NCBI RefSeq assembly: GCF_022682495.2
Contig: NC_071389.1
Coordinates: 6,625,199 to 6,689,198, forward strand
Length of the DNA stretch: 64,000 nucleotides
Direction: 5' to 3'
From: Desmodus rotundus
Lineage: Eukaryota > Chordata > Mammalia > Chiroptera > Phyllostomidae
Part shown: positions 35,101 to 40,776 of the stretch, piece after piece
How positions within the stretch are numbered: position 1 is the stretch's first letter
Layout of the letters: each line of letters begins with the position of its first letter
The notes under the pieces: model-generated
Told to the model about the DNA's origin: nothing
Database searches by the model: none
What the model saw: the letters and a program-made list of their open reading frames with translations, nothing else
Made by a program: the position numbers and the translations under genes

Positions 35101-35206
35101 TCGGGTCTTTCTCTCCTTGTCCTAGATCGTTGGGGTCATCACCCGGCACAACCTGACCAACGAGTTCCTGCAGGCCCGGCTGCGGCAGCACTACCAGACC
35201 ATCTGA
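2040..35206 (+). CDS. CLCN6: CLCN6, H+/Cl- exchange transporter 6 (gene span, 23 coding exons)
   Basis: ClC-6 is a late-endosomal Cl-/H+ antiporter, mainly neuronal, supporting acidification and chloride loading of late endosomes. All 23 coding exons are present with GT-AG borders and matching phases, giving 870 residues (human about 869). Visible landmarks: a Cys-rich N-terminus; GSGIP anion motif 156-160; gating glutamate E200 in GKEGP; proton glutamate E267 in FSLEEG; N-glycosylation sequons N410, N423 and N433 in one lumenal loop; the [15 protein letters not shown] helix near 489-503; pore tyrosine Y577; CBS domains near 605-662 and 807-869. Y554 matches the human residue altered in Y553C neurodegeneration. 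The ATG sits in a good Kozak context (A at -3, G at +4). Introns are rich in bat SINEs, and intron 7 carries an antisense ERV. I see no inactivating change. Span includes introns; exons are listed separately. Confidence 0.97.
2127..2902 (+). other. CLCN6 intron 1
   Basis: A 776-bp intron. I see no repeat family, ORF or RNA gene in it beyond the tail of the CpG island. Confidence 0.6.
2903..2962 (+). CDS. CLCN6: CLCN6 coding exon 2
   Basis: Encodes residues 30-49, an acidic cytosolic segment ([13 protein letters not shown]). Acceptor tttttctag, donor gtgaga, phase 0 on both sides. Confidence 0.94.
3417..3453. repeat. (TG)n microsatellite
   Basis: A GT-rich tract (tgtgtgtgtggtgtggggtgtgtgt...), imperfect, in CLCN6 intron 2. 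Confidence 0.8.
3642..3815 (-). mobile_element. VES-type SINE, 5'-truncated
   Basis: Reverse-strand copy. On + it starts with the tail complement agattttatttatttatttt, then GA-rich sequence, the signature ggggacctggcc and cgaaccagcgacc (B-box complement). The tRNA-like head (acaccagccagggc) is missing. Confidence 0.8.
4225..4463 (+). mobile_element. VES-type SINE, full length
   Basis: Begins CCCTGGCTGGTGTGGCTCAG (A-box region), has B box GGTTCGATTCC, then the gcctgggttgcaggccagg core and a CT-rich part ending in an A/G-rich tail. Confidence 0.88.
5035..6135. mobile_element. Old LINE-1 3'-end fragment, split by a SINE
   Basis: The flanks of the SINE at 5.32-5.51 kb resemble a mammalian L1M 3' end (segments such as cccaaatggacagaagagta and atgtcatttcacccataaat, and later tttgtttgaatcaggttcc). 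Limits and subfamily are not certain. Confidence 0.5.
5318..5510 (-). mobile_element. VES-type SINE with target-site duplication
   Basis: Reverse copy from poly-T to head complement gccacaccaggcagggc. Flanked by a 14-bp duplication, agtcctgcgttctt at 5304-5317 and agtcctgcattctt at 5511-5524 (one mismatch), which fixes its ends and shows L1-type insertion. Confidence 0.9.
7395..7640. mobile_element. Old LINE-1 fragment
   Basis: Contains cccatttcaagtgtacaatt and cagtggtatgttcagtgtag, typical of mammalian L1M 3' sequence. Diverged; family not fixed. Confidence 0.5.
8070..8135 (+). CDS. CLCN6: CLCN6 coding exon 3
   Basis: Encodes residues 50-71 ([17 protein letters not shown]...), cytosolic N-terminus. 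Acceptor ctctttcag, donor gtgggc, phase 0. Confidence 0.94.
8463..8528 (+). CDS. CLCN6: CLCN6 coding exon 4
   Basis: Encodes residues 72-93, entering the first membrane helix ([14 protein letters not shown]). It begins R-S-R-R where human has K-G-R-R. Donor gtgagc, phase 0. Confidence 0.93.
8529..10920 (+). other. CLCN6 intron 4
   Basis: Contains a T-run near 8,641-8,660 and a MaLR LTR at about 9.25-9.79 kb. The rest (8.68-9.23 and 9.8-10.9 kb) shows no recognisable gene or repeat. Confidence 0.55.
9250..9790 (-). mobile_element. ERVL-MaLR (MLT/MST-type) solo LTR, with an L1 piece inside
   Basis: Reads gactgggtggcttaaacaac, atttatttctcacagttcca and catgaggcctccaccctcg, the order expected for a MaLR LTR in reverse. 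About 9,480-9,640 is AT-rich L1-like sequence between two tctctttagtcctgg / ccctcctggggtctcttta-like edges, a probable nested insertion. No internal ERV region seen. Confidence 0.6.
10921..10987 (+). CDS. CLCN6: CLCN6 coding exon 5
   Basis: Encodes residues 94-115 plus the first base of S116: [18 protein letters not shown] and on. Acceptor ctcttcacag, donor gtatcc, phase 1. Confidence 0.93.
11110..12870 (+). mobile_element. Degraded LINE-1 (ORF2 3' part), discontinuous
   Basis: Segments such as tactttgcccaatctacaaa, tgccaatgaaaaggccaata and ggaagaactacagctctaag resemble L1 ORF2 and its 3' end in + orientation, full of stops. 11.34-12.05 kb appears unrelated, so this is two pieces. Confidence 0.55.
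13381..13579 (-). mobile_element. VES-type SINE, reverse copy
   Basis: Tail complement ttttaaaattttacttttag, GA-rich part, cgaaccggtgatccc and head complement gctggtcagggc. Its head faces the head of the next SINE 49 bp away. Confidence 0.85.
13629..13856 (+). mobile_element. VES-type SINE, forward copy
   Basis: Begins gcctggctggtgtggctcag, has ggttgcaggcagggtccctg and ends with aataaataaaatctttaaaa. Forms an inverted pair with the copy at 13,381-13,579. Confidence 0.87.
14130..14236 (+). CDS. CLCN6: CLCN6 coding exon 6
   Basis: Completes S116 and runs to E151, with the hydrophobic helix [20 protein letters not shown]. Acceptor cttctgtag, donor gtgagg. Confidence 0.94.
14237..14804 (+). other. 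CLCN6 intron 6 with two hAT relics
   Basis: Two diverged hAT-type non-autonomous elements appear to fill most of this intron: about 14,441-14,585 (ggttctccaccttggggagc ... MER20-like) and about 14,600-14,715 (acttgttagaaatgcaca ... ccgggggtggggccaggcat, MER5-like). Family names are from memory and tentative. Confidence 0.5.
14805..14931 (+). CDS. CLCN6: CLCN6 coding exon 7 (anion-selectivity motif)
   Basis: Encodes residues 152-193 plus one base of G194. It contains the ClC motif [10 protein letters not shown] (S157, G158, I159, P160) at the central anion site. Donor gtaagg, phase 1. Confidence 0.96.
15569..15865 (-). repeat. ERV LTR copy A (3' LTR in - orientation)
   Basis: A 297-bp repeat, about 95% identical (roughly 15 differences by eye) to 19,696-19,993. 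On the - strand it begins near GTTGGGGACCACTTTGTG and carries a TATA-like CATATAAACC. Exact TG...CA ends are unclear. Confidence 0.85.
15871..16440 (-). mobile_element. LINE-1 3' end inserted in the ERV
   Basis: Starts on + with a short T-run after a C-run (the tail complement) beside the LTR and continues with bat/carnivore-type L1 3' sequence (gtgatgatgaactccttcaa, gggaagcactttttctgccc). It is 5'-truncated and lies within the ERV, so it is the later insertion. Confidence 0.65.
16640..17100 (-). pseudogene. ERV internal remnant, not assigned
   Basis: Between the L1 and the gag-like remnant. Short open stretches occur on the - strand but no retroviral motif can be named with confidence. Position suggests decayed pol or env. 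Confidence 0.3.
17321..17644 (-). pseudogene. Gag matrix-like remnant 1 (ERV)
   Basis: From a - strand ATG at 17644 an open frame starts M-G-T-V-L-S-K-E-Q and later has the CPWFP motif typical of betaretroviral matrix domains. It continues to 17,321 with no full gag after it. The N-terminal M-G could have been a myristoylation site. Non-functional fragment. Confidence 0.6.
19378..19506 (-). pseudogene. Gag matrix-like remnant 2 (ERV)
   Basis: A second, diverged copy of the same gag start, ATG at 19506 (LSKEQE and a QQLLKAVGC stretch shared in type with remnant 1), broken by an in-frame TGA at 19380-19378 after 42 codons. It lies about 190 bp inside the right-hand LTR, where gag should begin. 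Confidence 0.6.
19696..19993 (-). repeat. ERV LTR copy B (5' LTR in - orientation)
   Basis: A 298-bp partner of copy A. On - it opens TGTTGGGGACCACTTTGTGT with the expected TG. About 300 bp separate it from CLCN6 exon 8. No clear tRNA primer-binding site was recognised next to it. Confidence 0.85.
20293..20360 (+). CDS. CLCN6: CLCN6 coding exon 8 (gating glutamate)
   Basis: Encodes residues 194-216, including [15 protein letters not shown]200 is the gating glutamate that makes ClC-6 a coupled exchanger. The exon lies only 300 bp from the right-hand LTR of the ERV in intron 7. Donor gtaagg. Confidence 0.96.
20361..21533 (+). other. CLCN6 intron 8
   Basis: One reverse VES SINE (20.48-20.68 kb). 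The remaining 850 bp show no gene or repeat that I can name. Confidence 0.5.
20478..20684 (-). mobile_element. VES-type SINE, reverse copy
   Basis: Tail side gattattgattctagagaga, then cgcaacccaggcatgtgtcc and head complement gagccacaccggccagggc. Confidence 0.85.
21534..21592 (+). CDS. CLCN6: CLCN6 coding exon 9
   Basis: Encodes residues 217-235 plus two bases of R236 ([19 protein letters not shown]). Acceptor cattttag, donor gtatgg, phase 2. Confidence 0.93.
21593..22415 (+). other. CLCN6 intron 9
   Basis: 823 bp; a short A/T-rich L1-like scrap near 21,645-21,680 and otherwise nothing recognised. Confidence 0.45.
22416..22548 (+). CDS. CLCN6: CLCN6 coding exon 10 (proton glutamate)
   Basis: Encodes residues 236-280, with [20 protein letters not shown] followed by EEG. 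E267 is the cytosolic-side proton glutamate. Donor gtgagg, phase 0. Confidence 0.96.
22549..23136 (+). other. CLCN6 intron 10
   Basis: 588 bp with no recognisable gene, RNA or repeat. Confidence 0.45.
23137..23250 (+). CDS. CLCN6: CLCN6 coding exon 11
   Basis: Encodes residues 281-318 ([17 protein letters not shown]...FGEFK). Acceptor ccctag, donor gtatgt, phase 0. Confidence 0.94.
23495..23661 (+). CDS. CLCN6: CLCN6 coding exon 12
   Basis: Encodes residues 319-373 plus two bases of R374, with helix [19 protein letters not shown] and the loop [13 protein letters not shown]. Donor gtacct, phase 2. Confidence 0.95.
23662..24185 (+). other. CLCN6 intron 12
   Basis: 524 bp with no recognisable gene, RNA or repeat. 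Confidence 0.45.
24186..24312 (+). CDS. CLCN6: CLCN6 coding exon 13
   Basis: Encodes residues 374-416. A membrane helix ([19 protein letters not shown]) is followed by the start of the lumenal loop with sequon N410-D-S. Donor gtaacc, phase 0. Confidence 0.95.
25095..25560 (+). mobile_element. hAT-type DNA transposon relic interrupted by a SINE
   Basis: Left half has gcagcccacaggccaaaagc and tgcgacagacattatatgtg; right half has ggctaaaatatttactatct and ttttgctgacccgcta. These are the two ends of one old element, split by the SINE at 25,241-25,481. Family name not fixed. Confidence 0.6.
25241..25481 (+). mobile_element. VES-type SINE nested in the hAT relic
   Basis: Starts ccctggctggtgtgcctcag and ends in aaataaaattttaaaaagaa-type tail. 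It contains the CTCF-like core variant CCAGTTGGGGGCG. Confidence 0.88.
25970..26133. mobile_element. Short palindromic MITE with 29-bp terminal inverted repeats
   Basis: TIRs at 25970-25998 (opens TGCCGTATTGTGCCGTG) and 26105-26133 (its complement opens TGCCGTATTTTGCCGTG) match at 26 of 29 positions. An inner inverted repeat (actcccgtgcacaa / ttgtgcgtgggagt) makes the 164-bp element almost wholly self-complementary. No coding capacity. It sits in MIR-like DNA. Superfamily and target duplication unclear. Confidence 0.75.
26400..26414 (+). promoter_or_regulatory. CTCF-like site
   Basis: CCAGTAGGGGGCACT fits the CTCF core (CCAsyAGrkGGCrs). It lies in unique-looking sequence of CLCN6 intron 13, and + orientation points toward NPPA/NPPB. 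Binding is inferred. Confidence 0.6.
27325..27451 (+). CDS. CLCN6: CLCN6 coding exon 14
   Basis: Encodes residues 417-458 plus one base of G459. It holds sequons N423-S-S and N433-E-T. The exon starts V-T-S-E-D, one residue longer than the human V-T-E-D as I recall it, which accounts for 870 rather than 869 residues. Donor gtgcgt. Confidence 0.94.
27735..27888 (+). CDS. CLCN6: CLCN6 coding exon 15
   Basis: Encodes residues 459-509 plus two bases of S510. It carries helix [17 protein letters not shown] and the conserved anion-pathway stretch [20 protein letters not shown]. Donor gtacca. Confidence 0.95.
28013..28172 (+). CDS. CLCN6: CLCN6 coding exon 16
   Basis: Encodes residues 510-563, with [20 protein letters not shown] and [12 protein letters not shown]554 corresponds to human Y553. 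Donor gtgagc, phase 0. Confidence 0.95.
28262..28368 (+). CDS. CLCN6: CLCN6 coding exon 17
   Basis: Encodes residues 564-598 plus two bases of K599. It contains GIYDIHVGL, with pore tyrosine Y577, and the start of the cytosolic C-terminal region. Intron 16 is only 89 bp. Donor gtgagg, phase 2 (AA|G). Confidence 0.95.
28369..29393 (+). other. CLCN6 intron 17 with an hAT relic
   Basis: About 28,862-29,040 resembles a reverse copy of the hAT element seen at 25.1 kb (ggggtcagcaaagttctgta ... ctgtgggctgcagttgcc). A T-run is at 29,058. Remainder unassigned. Confidence 0.5.
29394..29580 (+). CDS. CLCN6: CLCN6 coding exon 18 (CBS domain 1)
   Basis: Encodes residues 599-661, the first CBS domain ([19 protein letters not shown]...[12 protein letters not shown]). 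Acceptor ccctccccag, donor gtgaga, phase 0. Confidence 0.95.
29581..30461 (+). other. CLCN6 intron 18
   Basis: 881 bp with no recognisable gene, RNA or repeat. Confidence 0.45.
30462..30619 (+). CDS. CLCN6: CLCN6 coding exon 19 (inter-CBS linker)
   Basis: Encodes residues 662-713, a hydrophilic basic/serine-rich linker ([18 protein letters not shown]) then an acidic stretch. Donor gtgagg, phase 2. Confidence 0.94.
30799..30955 (+). CDS. CLCN6: CLCN6 coding exon 20
   Basis: Encodes residues 714-766 ([20 protein letters not shown]...), ending in the segment [20 protein letters not shown]. Donor gtaagt. Confidence 0.94.
30956..32600 (+). other. CLCN6 intron 20 with MaLR and MIR
   Basis: 31,890-32,300 is MLT1-like in reverse (gtttcctatggctgctgtac ... 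tttttataaggacaccagtc). 32,345-32,450 is MIR-like (taacagatgaagaaagggaa ... cccagatgacacagctagga). 30.96-31.89 kb shows nothing named. Confidence 0.55.
32601..32708 (+). CDS. CLCN6: CLCN6 coding exon 21
   Basis: Encodes residues 767-802 ([20 protein letters not shown]...). Acceptor tttgcag, donor gtgagg, phase 0. Confidence 0.94.
32840..32965 (+). CDS. CLCN6: CLCN6 coding exon 22 (CBS domain 2)
   Basis: Encodes residues 803-844, most of CBS domain 2 ([20 protein letters not shown]...[13 protein letters not shown]). Donor gtgagt, phase 0. Confidence 0.95.
32966..35125 (+). other. CLCN6 intron 22
   Basis: The longest 3' intron (2.16 kb). An AT-rich patch near 33,350-33,580 could be old L1; otherwise nothing recognised. 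Confidence 0.45.
35126..35206 (+). CDS. CLCN6: CLCN6 coding exon 23 and stop
   Basis: Encodes residues 845-870 ([20 protein letters not shown]...), completing CBS domain 2, then TGA. Acceptor ttgtcctag. Confidence 0.95.
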   Translation: MVGVITRHNLTNEFLQARLRQHYQTI

Positions 35207-36719
35207 GGGCCCGGCTCTGCAGCCTCACCCCACAGCAAGCCCGCCCTCCCCTGGGGCTCCCTGGGGCGGCAGCCGCTCTGTCCAGGGCCATGGGGGCAGG
35301 GCTGTTCCAGGGCTCGGTACATCCCCAGTCACCCCCTCCCTCGGAAAGCCTACAGTCATCAAACGCTTTGCTGGTCAGAGATCCCGGGGTTCGGCCTTGT
35401 CTGCCGTGCTCAGCAGTACCTCCCCGTTTCCTGCTCCCTGAGTCCCCCATCCAGTGTCTGCACAGGCCGCAGCCCCTCCACCCGACTAATACTGGGACCA
35501 GGGCGGGCCTCGTTGGAGGGGACCCAGCGCAATGTTCCTGCCCCTCCATGCTGCTTTCCTAGGGAACCCTGCTGGTGCCTTAAACTGAGATGGGAGGGGC
35601 TGGGGCCCAGGCAGACACTGGGGGATACAGTTGCGAAATTAAGTGAATTACTAAGTCCAGGAATTGGGCCTTGGGGAAACGGCCTTGTGTCCAGGAGGCC
35701 TTCCTGCACTGGGCCTCTCGGCTCAATACCTGTTCACTTGAGGGGACCTGCTCTGCTTCCGGGGTGTGAGCTGTGGGGCTCTGATCTGGCCTCTGCAGCT
35801 TCATTTTCCCTCGAACTGCCTCTCCAGGCACACACAGAGTTTCCCTCCACCAACAGTCTCCAAGCGGAAAGCCAGGCAGCAGGAAACTCCCCTTCATTTG
35901 TGCCTGCGTCTCCCTAGAAAAGCAGCCACAACCCAGCCCCAAGGACCCCAGTATCCTCCCGCCCCAGTGCACTAACGCAGCCCCCCTAGATGGAACTGCC
36001 TGGCTCTGGAGAGCAGCGCTGTGGCCTCTAAGGTGGAGAGGAGTGAACCCCAGGGCAGTGACCACCACAAGGTACGTGTTCCAGCTTGAGAAGCGCAGGT
36101 GTTGATGACAAAGCCGACGGCATATTTGAAGACAAGGCTGTCTGCCCTTCATAAACCCCCGTCACCTCCCTGCTGTCACCACGCCCCCACCTAATGAGGG
36201 GCTCAGAAATGGAGACTTCAGGAAGGATCTGCCTGGAGTGGGGAGGAGCAGGCGCTTCCTGCCTGGACGTGCCCTAAGGTGTCAGCATCTCGCCTAGGAA
36301 GCCTCCCCGTGTCTTTCAGTGACTCAGTTTCTCTCCAGGCTGGCTGGTCCTCTCGGTACAGGCCCCTGAAGTGGACATCTGAGTGTTGGGCATTTGCTCT
36401 CACTGGTCTCTTCTGCGCTCTCTACGTGTTTATCTCATCCTGGGCCCTGGGGCAGCCCTATGGTAGATGCGCCTTGGGACTCGAGATGGCATCCGTTTGC
36501 ATTTAACGTTCTGTTGTAATCACGGAAGCTGTGAAGACTGTGGTGCCCGGCCCCAGCGACACTGCTCTTGCCTTCCTCCTCAAGGTGACTTCGATGCCAG
36601 GACCCTTTCAGCCGCAGGGGCGGCGGGGGGTGAGGGGCTCAGGTCTGTGCTTAATGCTTTCATTTCAGTCAGGAGTCACTTCAGGAACTTTCCTAACAGA
36701 CTGAGGCCCCTTCCTTGCT

Positions 36720-36921
36720 ATTTTTTTTTAATTTATTTATTTTTAGACAGGGGGAAGGGAAGGAGAAGGAGAGAGAGAAACATCAGTGTGTGTTGCCTCT
36801 CGTGTGCCCCCTACTGGGGACCTGGCCTGCGACCCAGGCATGTGCCCTGACTGGGAATCGAACTGGCAACCCTTTGGTTCCCAGGCTTGTGCTCAATGCA
36901 CTGAGCTACACCAGCCAGGGC
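36720..36921 (-). mobile_element. VES-type SINE in the CLCN6 3' UTR
   Basis: Runs from a T-run (ttttttttaatttatttatt) to head complement gagctacaccagccagggc. On the - strand it contains CCAGTAGGGGGCAC at 36804-36817, a CTCF-like core. An AATAAA lies 94 bp downstream. Confidence 0.9.
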
Positions 36922-37014
36922 ATTTTCTTATCTCTTTGACCAAAAGTACTTTGAGGCCTAAGTTTTTCAGCTTCCCTGGATGCACTTGATTTGTGAAATG
37001 TAGCTGAAACCCCC

Positions 37015-37020
37015 AATAAA
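37015..37020 (+). terminator. CLCN6: Possible proximal polyadenylation signal of CLCN6
   Basis: AATAAA within the 3' UTR, about 1.8 kb after the stop. Use is unproven. Confidence 0.4.
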
Positions 37021-38150
37021 TCATTCAGGAAATCACAGGGACCAAAAAAGGTGTAAGCCCTTCTAAATGTGATGGTGTTCAACTGGCTGCCACTTTATTT
37101 TAAAGCAGCATTCAGAGCTTGGCCACCTTACTCCTCCCTTTAATGAAGAAGGGGGCCAGTCACACAGGTCAAGGGCAGAGCCCACCTTCCCAGCCTTCAC
37201 GGAGACTGGCGGGGCCAATGTCCAGTGGGAGGGCCTCTGGCGTCCAGGGTCAGGCCCCCAGGTGCTCCCCAGAGCCGCCGGGGAGTGTCGTCAGAATTTA
37301 CCCCTCGTGCACATCTCTTTGCTCTTAAGCCGCCAGATACCCTGTTCCCATCGGCATAGCCCAGAGATAGACGGCAGAATGTGATACCTTCCTCCCCCCA
37401 AGCTCCCTGCACAGCTACCAGGGGGGACCCACATCCAGGCCCCTCTGGAAGGACACGCTTCCTGTCCTCTGTGGAGGGCTGTGCTTTCCAGATAAGCCCA
37501 AAGACAGGAACTGCCCACCTTGTAGCAAAACAACTGTTAGCCTCGCGCCTTTCATTTCTGTTAGAAGTCTGCATTTTCAACTTGTACCTGGTCCTGCGAG
37601 CCCCATGGCCTCCCGGTGACATGGTCCCTCCACAGATAAAACTGCACAGAGGCCCCTGGGGGGCTAGAGGTGGTCATGTTCTGTCTCCAGCCTGGTGCTT
37701 CGTGGCTCCTTGGCTGAAGTAGGTGGGGAAGTGGTGGGGAGGGTCCCCCCGGCTGTGGGGCCTTTGCATTCTGCCGGGTGATTTGCTCTCGACCTTGTTT
37801 AATGAGCGACTGCACGCTGGACTGGACTCTTGCTTGACCCAGCCGCCCATAGAGCATTCTGATGTGAAGCCATACTCTGACGCAGCCTGGTGACAAGAAA
37901 GCCTCCGGAAAGGCCAGGCGCGCCCTCCTGGCCCTCGGGATCCACGAGCAGCACTGCCCCGCAGCTCCCGTGGGCCTTGGTCGTCATGATAGCCGCGGCT
38001 TCCTTTTTTCCATTTGCATTGTTGGTTTTTATGGTGATGTGTGCTAATTCCACTGTGTACGTAAATGGTGGATTTTTTTAATTTGTAAAATCCTATTTTT
38101 ATTTGAACGTTTGGAATTTGGACGTTCTCATTATAACCTTACCACGTCAG

Positions 38151-38156
38151 AGTAAA
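38151..38156 (+). terminator. CLCN6: Probable distal polyadenylation signal of CLCN6
   Basis: AGTAAA variant in an AT-rich block followed by TGTCTCT-type downstream sequence. Chosen because it gives a UTR of the expected length. Confidence 0.45.
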
Positions 38157-38175
38157 ACGTCTCCATCTGTCTCTA

Positions 38176-40489
38176 GCCTTTGGTGTCTGCAGTGCTCCTC
38201 CTTCGAAGCGGTACTTGGTTTTGCCTTACAGCCTCTCTCACTGGTACGTACGAGCTGCAAAGCTAGAAGGCAGTTGTTAGTCTCAGCTGTCGCCTCGTAG
38301 AGTGTTCTCAGCGGGCGTCTTCATTCGCAGGGGTCCACGCACCACCTTAATGAGCAGTTGAGTCCCACGGGTCCTGGCAAACATCACGGGGCTGCCCCTA
38401 TGTGTCCTCCTCAGGTGGGCAATGTCAGACCGTGGATACCGTCTTTTCCTCCTTTGGAAACTGCCCGTTCCTCCCGGCAGCTGCTTCCCGTAGCAGCAGG
38501 TGGGGACCCACCTGTAGCCCTGACAGTGCTGTTTAGGAATTTGCCCACAGTCATCCCTGTGAGCGCCAGCTGGGAGCAATGACATCGATGCTGAGTCTGC
38601 ACACGTGGCCAGCTTCTGTCCGCGCTGTGTGTCACTGCTTTCTCTTTGCTTCTGGTTCTGCCAGAAGCAGGACTCGCTTCCTCCTAACTGATTCGCTTCA
38701 AGTTGCCATTGCAGCAGTGGCAGAAATGGTCTGTCAGTCAGTCCCCTCCACCTGTCCCCAAGTTCCAGGGGCATTTTCTCTGTATTTGGCACTTTCAGCT
38801 AATCCACTGTGTCACAGCAACACCCAGCTCACCACCCTTCCCTCCCAGTGTCTCCCATTCACTCCCCCAGTGCCTGACCCCAGAGCCAGGTTTGGAGATT
38901 TCTTCTACTCCCTTTCCCCTTGTCCTTGTGAGTCCCCTGCTGCTTGGTTCCCCACCCCTTTGAGCTTGAAGTCCGCATACAAAACATTCTTACTGCAAGT
39001 GATCAGGTTAGAGTTCTTTCCCGGTCTTTGCTCCCTAACCATCAGTTCGATTCTGGCTTCCCCACCCTCTACAAGGAGCAAGTTGCTACTTTATTACCTC
39101 TTTTCCCAACAAGACCAAGACAATTTGACCAACATTTACAGTCTCGTGTGCTTCTGGGGTGCTGAAAAGGGTATTTACCCTCAAAGAGCTTGCCTCCCAA
39201 ACAGATTGTGTGCTATTACAAGTTATGCACGCCGCACTGCCAGTGGGGGTGGAGCTTACACTGGGCACGTGGTATCAGCGAAGGCTGGGGGGGGGGGTAA
39301 GTGGCATTCACAGTGAGTGAGCCTTGAGGAAGAGGAAGAGGGAGTGGCTGTTCTCGGGAGCACTGGGTGAAGGGCAGTCCAGATGGAAGGGACAGCATGA
39401 GCAAGGGCACAGGGAAGGGACTGCGTAGGTGGGAGAGGAGTGTCACAGCAGTTGTTACAGAGAGTGAGGCGCAGGGAGGTAAGGATGGGAAACAGGTCAG
39501 AGAGCCACCCCTGTTGCAGGCAAACCCCGTGCCTGGCAGTTTCTACTTAGGGTACATTTTCAGAAGCCCATACAAAGAAACCGTCTTCTTCAGGGGCTCC
39601 CACCCCAGTGAAATCTACAAGTCCAGGCACTTTGGGCCTGAATTACGGAAAGACGATGCCAATTTTTTTAAGCGTGTTGCTACCCCAAAGGCACATAAAC
39701 TTGCAGTGTGTCAGCATAGCCAACATTTCTACCTTTACTTTGCTCAGCTTTTAAACGCACATTCTTTGCCTCCTCTTCTTAAAACTGAAAGTGCAATTCA
39801 CTCAGCTGCAGCAGCTAACTAGCAAAATGTGTCAGAAAATTCAGTGCCCTCATAGAAATGTGCCTTTAAAGAAGAACCAGAGTACTAAGTGCAAAAATGG
39901 TCTGTTGTGCCAGCTACATTAGGTGTAACCAGGGGGAAGGAAGCTTAGATGTCTTAAGTTTTCTTTTTAATAATAAGGGCCCTGAATAGGAGCAAATCTA
40001 AAAAAAAAATGCCTTTCAGTCTCTGGAGGCTTTTTCAGGATCTGCGATGAAGCTGGCGTGGGGGAGCAGGTTGAAAACTGCAGTTTGAATCCTAACCACC
40101 CCCCCAAAAAAAGTAAATAAAGAGGGAGGAAGGAAGGGTTTGTCCAAATCCGCAGAACGCACACCACCGAGAACAACCTCTGCATAAACTGTGGGGTTGG
40201 GGTGAGAACGACGTGTCCTGTCTGTGCAAATGTACCCCCCAGGGGCACGCGGGTGGTGGACGAGGCTGAGCGTGTGAGCAGACAGGCGTCTATGGGAAGT
40301 CTGCACTTCCCGCTCATTTTTGCTGTGCACCTAGAACTGCTCTAAAAACACAGTTTGTTCATTATTTTTAAAAGGAGGAAGAGAGGCATTGAGCATTCTT
40401 CTCTCTGACAAAAGGGAGGATGGTCAGGACTCTCAGGCTGAGTTCTTTTCCCCGGGAAACTGAAAGAAAGCACACCCAAGCTTCTTGGC
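38176..40489. other. CLCN6-NPPA intergenic region
   Basis: The two genes converge. A MIR-like piece is possible near 39.13-39.45 kb. The open frame of 245 codons at 38.58-39.32 kb has low-complexity composition and no domain. A short purine/pyrimidine run at 40,000 and 40,100 is present. No gene is supported. Confidence 0.45.
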
Positions 40490-40764
40490 TTCTGTCCATG
40501 GTGCTGAAGTTTATTCGTTTGCAAACCTTTCAATCACAGGTGAGGGTTTACCCTACAATGTTAATGCACGGGGTGGGAAAGGCGGGGAAGCCACAGTTAA
40601 ACCACTTCATCTACATTTAGCATAAAAGGTGAGAAATGTGGACAGGCAGCTGCAGCTCGAACAGGGTGCTCGTCACCACTCAACTTGATGGCAATGAGAT
40701 GGTACAAAGTTGAGCGAAAGACCCCAGGGGACGCGGGCCTCTGAAGTCTGCCCAGGCCTGGCCA
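40490..40764 (-). other. NPPA: NPPA 3' UTR with polyadenylation signal
   Basis: Resembles other mammalian NPPA 3' UTRs. AATAAA on the - strand at 40515-40510 (followed by CTTCAGCACCATGG); the mRNA should end near 40,490. Confidence 0.85.
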
Positions 40765-40776
40765 TTATCTTCGGTA
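40765..40776 (-). CDS. NPPA: NPPA coding exon 3 (Y-R-R-stop)
   Basis: After acceptor cctttgtag the exon reads TAC CGA AGA TAA. Human has TAC TGA here, so this form carries two more C-terminal arginines. Confidence 0.93.
   Translation of the reverse strand, partial: YRR

Larger units (their letters stand above)
35207..38175 (+). other. CLCN6: CLCN6 3' UTR (probable extent)
   Basis: About 3 kb of non-coding sequence follows the stop. An AATAAA at 37015-37020 could give a shorter mRNA. A compact AT-rich block at 38,070-38,175 ends with the variant signal AGTAAA at 38151-38156, which I take as the main 3' end because the human CLCN6 3' UTR is of similar length. A VES SINE in reverse orientation (36,720-36,921) lies inside. 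RNA data are needed to fix the end. Confidence 0.5.

Noticed and set aside
38579..39316. A 245-codon open frame (+) between CLCN6 and NPPA
   Set aside because: Low-complexity, no domain, no splice or promoter context, overlaps MIR-like DNA; probably chance.
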